A model generated the notes under the pieces. It was not told the DNA's origin. It did not search any database and saw nothing but the letters and a program-made list of their open reading frames with translations. A stretch of DNA of 64,000 nt from Cronobacter condimenti 1330. Its GTDB lineage: Bacteria; Pseudomonadota; Gammaproteobacteria; Enterobacterales; Enterobacteriaceae. The position numbers were made by a program, and so were the translations under genes. Where the stretch lies: contig NZ_CP012264.1 in NCBI RefSeq assembly GCF_001277255.1, forward strand, positions 682,001 through 746,000, given 5' to 3'. Positions 60,173 to 64,000 of this stretch are shown here, piece by piece; position 1 is the stretch's first letter, and every line of letters starts with the position of its first letter.

Positions 60173-61321
60173 TTGATTAAGTCAGCGCTGTTGGTTCTGG
60201 AAGACGGAACCCAATTCTACGGTCGGGCCATCGGGGCAACAGGTACGGCAGTAGGGGAAGTCGTTTTCAATACTTCAATGACCGGTTATCAAGAAATCCT
60301 CACTGATCCTTCCTACTCCCGCCAGATTGTCACTCTCACTTATCCTCATATTGGTAACGTCGGTACAAATGACGCTGACGCAGAATCCTCCCAGGTACAC
60401 GCACAGGGTCTTGTGATCCGCGATTTACCGCTGATTGCCAGTAACTACCGCAACACCGAGGATCTCTCTTCTTATCTGAAGCGCCATAACATTGTGGCGA
60501 TTGCCGATATCGATACCCGCAAGCTAACGCGCTTGCTGCGGGAGAAGGGCGCCCAGAACGGCTGCATCATCGCAGGGGATAACGTCGATGCCGCGCTGGC
60601 GCTGGAAAAAGCGAAAGCCTTCCCTGGTCTGAATGGAATGGATCTCGCCAAAGAAGTGACCACGACCGAATCTTACAGCTGGACGCAGGGCAGCTGGACA
60701 TTAAAAGGCGAACTGCCGGAAGCGAAAAAAGAAGAAGAACTGCCTTATCACGTGGTGGCCTATGACTACGGCGTGAAGCGCAACATTCTGCGCATGTTGG
60801 TGGATCGCGGCTGCCGCCTGACGGTCGTACCGGCAAAAACGCCTGTCGAAGACGTACTGAAAATGAATCCGGACGGCATCTTCCTCTCCAACGGTCCTGG
60901 CGACCCGGCGCCGTGTGACTACGCTATCGACGCCATTCAGAAATTCCTGGCCACCGACGTGCCGGTCTTCGGCATCTGTCTGGGTCATCAGCTGCTGGCG
61001 CTGGCAAGCGGGGCAAAAACCGTGAAGATGAAGTTCGGCCACCACGGCGGCAACCATCCGGTGAAAGACCTAGATAATGACCGCGTGATGATCACCGCGC
61101 AGAACCACGGTTTTGCCGTCGACGAAGCATCAATGCCCGCCACGCTGCGTGTCACGCACAAATCCCTGTTTGATAACACGCTGCAAGGCATTCATCGCAC
61201 CGATAAACCGGCGTTCAGCTTCCAGGGACACCCGGAAGCGAGCCCAGGCCCGCACGATGCCGCGCCGCTGTTTGACCACTTTATCGAATTAATCGGGCAG
61301 TACCGTAAGACCGCTAAATAA
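60173..61321 (+). CDS. carA: Carbamoyl-phosphate synthase small subunit
   Basis: The 382-residue protein starts at TTG (60173) with GGAGG before it, as in E. coli. An ATG 27 bases upstream is in frame but lies inside the ArgR boxes. The C-terminal class I glutamine amidotransferase domain has nucleophile Cys269 (FGICLGHQ) and the HPEASPGP His/Glu pair. It supplies ammonia from glutamine to CarB. carB follows after 17 bases. Confidence 0.98.
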   Translation: MIKSALLVLEDGTQFYGRAIGATGTAVGEVVFNTSMTGYQEILTDPSYSRQIVTLTYPHIGNVGTNDADAESSQVHAQGLVIRDLPLIASNYRNTEDLSSYLKRHNIVAIADIDTRKLTRLLREKGAQNGCIIAGDNVDAALALEKAKAFPGLNGMDLAKEVTTTESYSWTQGSWTLKGELPEAKKEEELPYHVVAYDYGVKRNILRMLVDRGCRLTVVPAKTPVEDVLKMNPDGIFLSNGPGDPAPCDYAIDAIQKFLATDVPVFGICLGHQLLALASGAKTVKMKFGHHGGNHPVKDLDNDRVMITAQNHGFAVDEASMPATLRVTHKSLFDNTLQGIHRTDKPAFSFQGHPEASPGPHDAAPLFDHFIELIGQYRKTAK

Positions 61322-61338
61322 TCGGGAGAAAGAGAACA

Positions 61339-64000
61339 ATGCCAAAACGTACAGATATTAAAAGCATCCTGATTCTTGGCGCAGGCCCGATTGTGATAGG
61401 CCAGGCGTGCGAATTCGACTATTCCGGCGCGCAGGCGTGTAAAGCGCTGCGTGAAGAGGGCTACCGCGTCATTCTGGTGAACTCAAACCCGGCGACTATC
61501 ATGACCGACCCGGAGATGGCCGACGCGACTTACATTGAGCCTATCCACTGGGAAGTGGTGCGCAAGATCATCGAAAAAGAGCGCCCGGACGCGGTGCTGC
61601 CGACCATGGGCGGCCAGACGGCACTCAACTGCGCGCTGGAGCTGGAGCGTCAGGGGGTGCTGGATGAGTTTGGCGTCACCATGATTGGCGCGACCGCCGA
61701 CGCGATTGATAAAGCGGAAGACCGCCGCCGTTTTGACGTAGCGATGAAGAAAATCGGCCTCGACACAGCCCGTTCCGGCATCGCCCATAATATGGACGAA
61801 GCGCTGGCGGTGGCCGCCGATGTGGGTTACCCGTGCATCATCCGTCCGTCCTTTACGATGGGCGGCACCGGTGGCGGCATCGCGTACAACCGCGAAGAGT
61901 TCGAAGAAATTTGCGCCCGCGGTCTGGATCTCTCCCCGACCAAAGAACTGCTGATTGACGAGTCGCTGATTGGCTGGAAAGAGTACGAGATGGAAGTGGT
62001 GCGTGATAAAAACGACAACTGCATCATCGTCTGCTCTATTGAAAACTTCGACGCGATGGGTATCCACACCGGTGATTCCATCACCGTAGCGCCTGCCCAG
62101 ACGCTGACCGACAAGGAATACCAAATCATGCGTAACGCCTCAATGGCGGTACTGCGTGAAATTGGCGTCGAAACCGGCGGCTCTAACGTACAGTTTGCGG
62201 TAAACCCGAAAAATGGCCGTCTGATTGTTATCGAAATGAACCCGCGTGTGTCGCGCTCCTCGGCACTGGCTTCTAAAGCAACCGGCTTCCCGATTGCTAA
62301 AGTCGCGGCGAAGCTGGCGGTAGGTTACACCCTCGATGAACTGATGAACGACATCACCGGCGGGCGCACGCCAGCGTCGTTTGAGCCCTCCATCGACTAC
62401 GTAGTCACTAAAATTCCGCGCTTTAACTTCGAGAAATTCGCCGGTGCTAATGACCGCCTGACCACCCAGATGAAATCGGTGGGCGAAGTCATGGCGATTG
62501 GCCGCACCCAGCAGGAATCGATGCAGAAAGCTCTGCGCGGCCTGGAAGTGGGCGCGACCGGTTTCGACCCGAAAGTGAGCCTGGATGACCCGGAAGCGCT
62601 GACCAAAATCCGCCGTGAACTGAAAGACGCCGGTGCTGAGCGTATCTGGTACATCGCCGATGCGTTCCGCGCAGGCCTGTCTGTGGACGGCGTGTTTAAC
62701 CTGACAAACATTGACCGCTGGTTCCTGGTGCAGATTGAAGAACTGGTGCGCCTGGAAGAACAGGTGGCCGAGCAGGGCATCAACGGTCTGAACGCCGATT
62801 TCCTGCGTATGCTTAAGCGCAAAGGTTTTGCCGATGCGCGTCTGGCGAAACTCGCAGGCGTGAGCGAATCGGAAATCCGTAAGCTGCGCGAGCAGTACAA
62901 CCTCCATCCGGTCTACAAACGCGTGGATACCTGCGCGGCAGAATTCGCGACCGATACTGCCTACATGTACTCAACCTATGAAGAAGAGTGCGAAGCTAAC
63001 CCGAATCAGGATCGTGAAAAAATCATGGTGCTGGGCGGCGGGCCGAACCGTATCGGCCAGGGCATCGAGTTTGACTACTGCTGCGTACACGCTGCGCTGG
63101 CGCTGCGCGAAGATGGTTACGAGACCATCATGGTCAACTGTAACCCGGAAACCGTGTCGACGGATTACGACACCTCCGACCGTCTCTACTTCGAGCCGGT
63201 GACGCTGGAAGATGTGCTGGAAATCGTGCGCATCGAGAAACCGAAAGGCGTTATCGTGCAGTACGGTGGCCAGACCCCGCTGAAACTGGCGCGAGCGCTT
63301 GAAGCGGCTGGCGTGCCGGTTATCGGCACCAGCCCGGATGCCATCGACCGCGCTGAAGACCGCGAGCGTTTCCAGCAGGCGGTGGATCGCCTGAAGCTGA
63401 AACAACCGGCGAACGCTACGGTAACGGCCATCGAACAGGCCATCGAGAAAGCGAAAGACATCGGCTACCCGCTGGTGGTGCGCCCGTCCTACGTTCTGGG
63501 CGGTCGCGCGATGGAGATTGTCTACGATGAAGCCGACCTGCGCCGTTACTTCCAGACAGCAGTGAGCGTTTCCAACGACGCGCCGGTTCTGCTGGACCGC
63601 TTCCTGGATGACGCGGTAGAAGTGGATGTGGACGCTATCTGCGACGGCGAAATGGTGCTGATTGGCGGCATCATGGAACATATCGAGCAGGCGGGCGTGC
63701 ACTCGGGCGACTCCGCGTGTTCGCTCCCGGCGTACACCTTAAGCCAGGAGATTCAGGACGTTATGCGCCAGCAGGTGCAGAAACTGGCCTTTGAACTCCA
63801 GGTGCGTGGCCTGATGAACGTGCAGTTCGCAGTGAAAGATAACGAAGTGTATCTGATTGAAGTGAACCCGCGTGCCGCACGTACCGTGCCGTTCGTCTCC
63901 AAAGCCACCGGCGTGCCGCTGGCGAAAGTGGCCGCGCGCGTCATGGCGGGCAAAACGCTGAGCGAGCAGGGCGTGACCAAAGAAATTATCCCGCCGTACT
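61339..64000 (+). CDS. carB: Carbamoyl-phosphate synthase large subunit, 3' partial
   Basis: The start ATG 61339 has GGGAGAAAGAG before it; the frame is open to the right edge (887 of about 1073 residues). It begins PKRTDIKSILILGAGPIVIGQACEFDYSG. The N-terminal ATP-grasp half (carboxyphosphate) has RPSFTMGGTGGGIAYN and NPRVSRSSALASKATG. The second half begins near residue 555 with MVLGGGPNRIGQGIEFDYCCV, then RPSYVLGGRAMEIVYD and NPRAARTVPFVSKATG. The C-terminal allosteric domain is beyond the window. It makes carbamoyl phosphate for arginine and pyrimidines. Confidence 0.98.
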   Translation, partial: MPKRTDIKSILILGAGPIVIGQACEFDYSGAQACKALREEGYRVILVNSNPATIMTDPEMADATYIEPIHWEVVRKIIEKERPDAVLPTMGGQTALNCALELERQGVLDEFGVTMIGATADAIDKAEDRRRFDVAMKKIGLDTARSGIAHNMDEALAVAADVGYPCIIRPSFTMGGTGGGIAYNREEFEEICARGLDLSPTKELLIDESLIGWKEYEMEVVRDKNDNCIIVCSIENFDAMGIHTGDSITVAPAQTLTDKEYQIMRNASMAVLREIGVETGGSNVQFAVNPKNGRLIVIEMNPRVSRSSALASKATGFPIAKVAAKLAVGYTLDELMNDITGGRTPASFEPSIDYVVTKIPRFNFEKFAGANDRLTTQMKSVGEVMAIGRTQQESMQKALRGLEVGATGFDPKVSLDDPEALTKIRRELKDAGAERIWYIADAFRAGLSVDGVFNLTNIDRWFLVQIEELVRLEEQVAEQGINGLNADFLRMLKRKGFADARLAKLAGVSESEIRKLREQYNLHPVYKRVDTCAAEFATDTAYMYSTYEEECEANPNQDREKIMVLGGGPNRIGQGIEFDYCCVHAALALREDGYETIMVNCNPETVSTDYDTSDRLYFEPVTLEDVLEIVRIEKPKGVIVQYGGQTPLKLARALEAAGVPVIGTSPDAIDRAEDRERFQQAVDRLKLKQPANATVTAIEQAIEKAKDIGYPLVVRPSYVLGGRAMEIVYDEADLRRYFQTAVSVSNDAPVLLDRFLDDAVEVDVDAICDGEMVLIGGIMEHIEQAGVHSGDSACSLPAYTLSQEIQDVMRQQVQKLAFELQVRGLMNVQFAVKDNEVYLIEVNPRAARTVPFVSKATGVPLAKVAARVMAGKTLSEQGVTKEIIPPY

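Overview
The window is a stretch of enterobacterial chromosome, most likely from Cronobacter or a close relative. Its backbone follows the Escherichia coli order ettA-slt-trpR-yjjX-gpmB-rob-creABCD-arcA-yjtD-thrLABC-yaaA-yaaJ-talB-mog-satP-dnaKJ-nhaAR-rpsT-ribF-ileS-lspA-fkpB-ispH-rihC-dapB-carAB almost gene for gene. Most coding DNA is GC-rich. The genus is inferred from this order plus a Kdo-linked (kps-type) capsule locus beside ettA. No rRNA, tRNA, CRISPR array or insertion sequence was seen.

Region 1 (1-9654) is the edge of a group 2/3-like capsule locus. Two rightward, serotype-type genes (a polyol-phosphate transferase with a TPR tail, cut by the window edge, and an alpha/beta-hydrolase-like protein) meet the leftward export/linker operon kpsE-kpsD-kpsC-kpsS. 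KpsS and KpsC build the poly-Kdo linker, and KpsE and KpsD form the envelope-spanning export path. kpsM and kpsT are not in the window.

Region 2 (10140-32030) is housekeeping: translation throttling (ettA), murein turnover (slt), the Trp repressor, the CreBC and ArcA regulators, the threonine operon with its leader peptide and attenuator, transaldolase and molybdopterin adenylyltransferase. Several control sites are readable: a trp operator at trpR, a perfect cre-tag before creD, an FNR-like box upstream of arcA, and the thr attenuator.

Region 3 (32158-38055) lies between mog and satP and is accessory relative to E. coli: an MHS-family transporter, a Fur-box-preceded iron-complex ABC transporter, and an atypical ClC protein. 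It is followed by satP and the sigma-32-driven dnaK-dnaJ pair.

Region 4 (42324-47186), between dnaJ and nhaA, is the most interesting part. It holds a LysR regulator, a small holin-like protein, a GH108 muramidase gene with an internal deletion, a ToxR-like membrane regulator gene with an in-frame stop, and a large intact chitinase without a signal peptide. This looks like a decaying holin/endolysin-dependent (type 10-like) chitinase release cassette.

Region 5 (47418-64000) returns to the backbone: nhaAR, rpsT, the ribF-ileS-lspA-fkpB-ispH cluster with a BIME-like repeat inside, rihC, a LysR/AlaX divergent pair, dapB and carAB. The carAB control region shows recognisable RutR, PurR and tandem ArgR sites. 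carB runs off the right edge.
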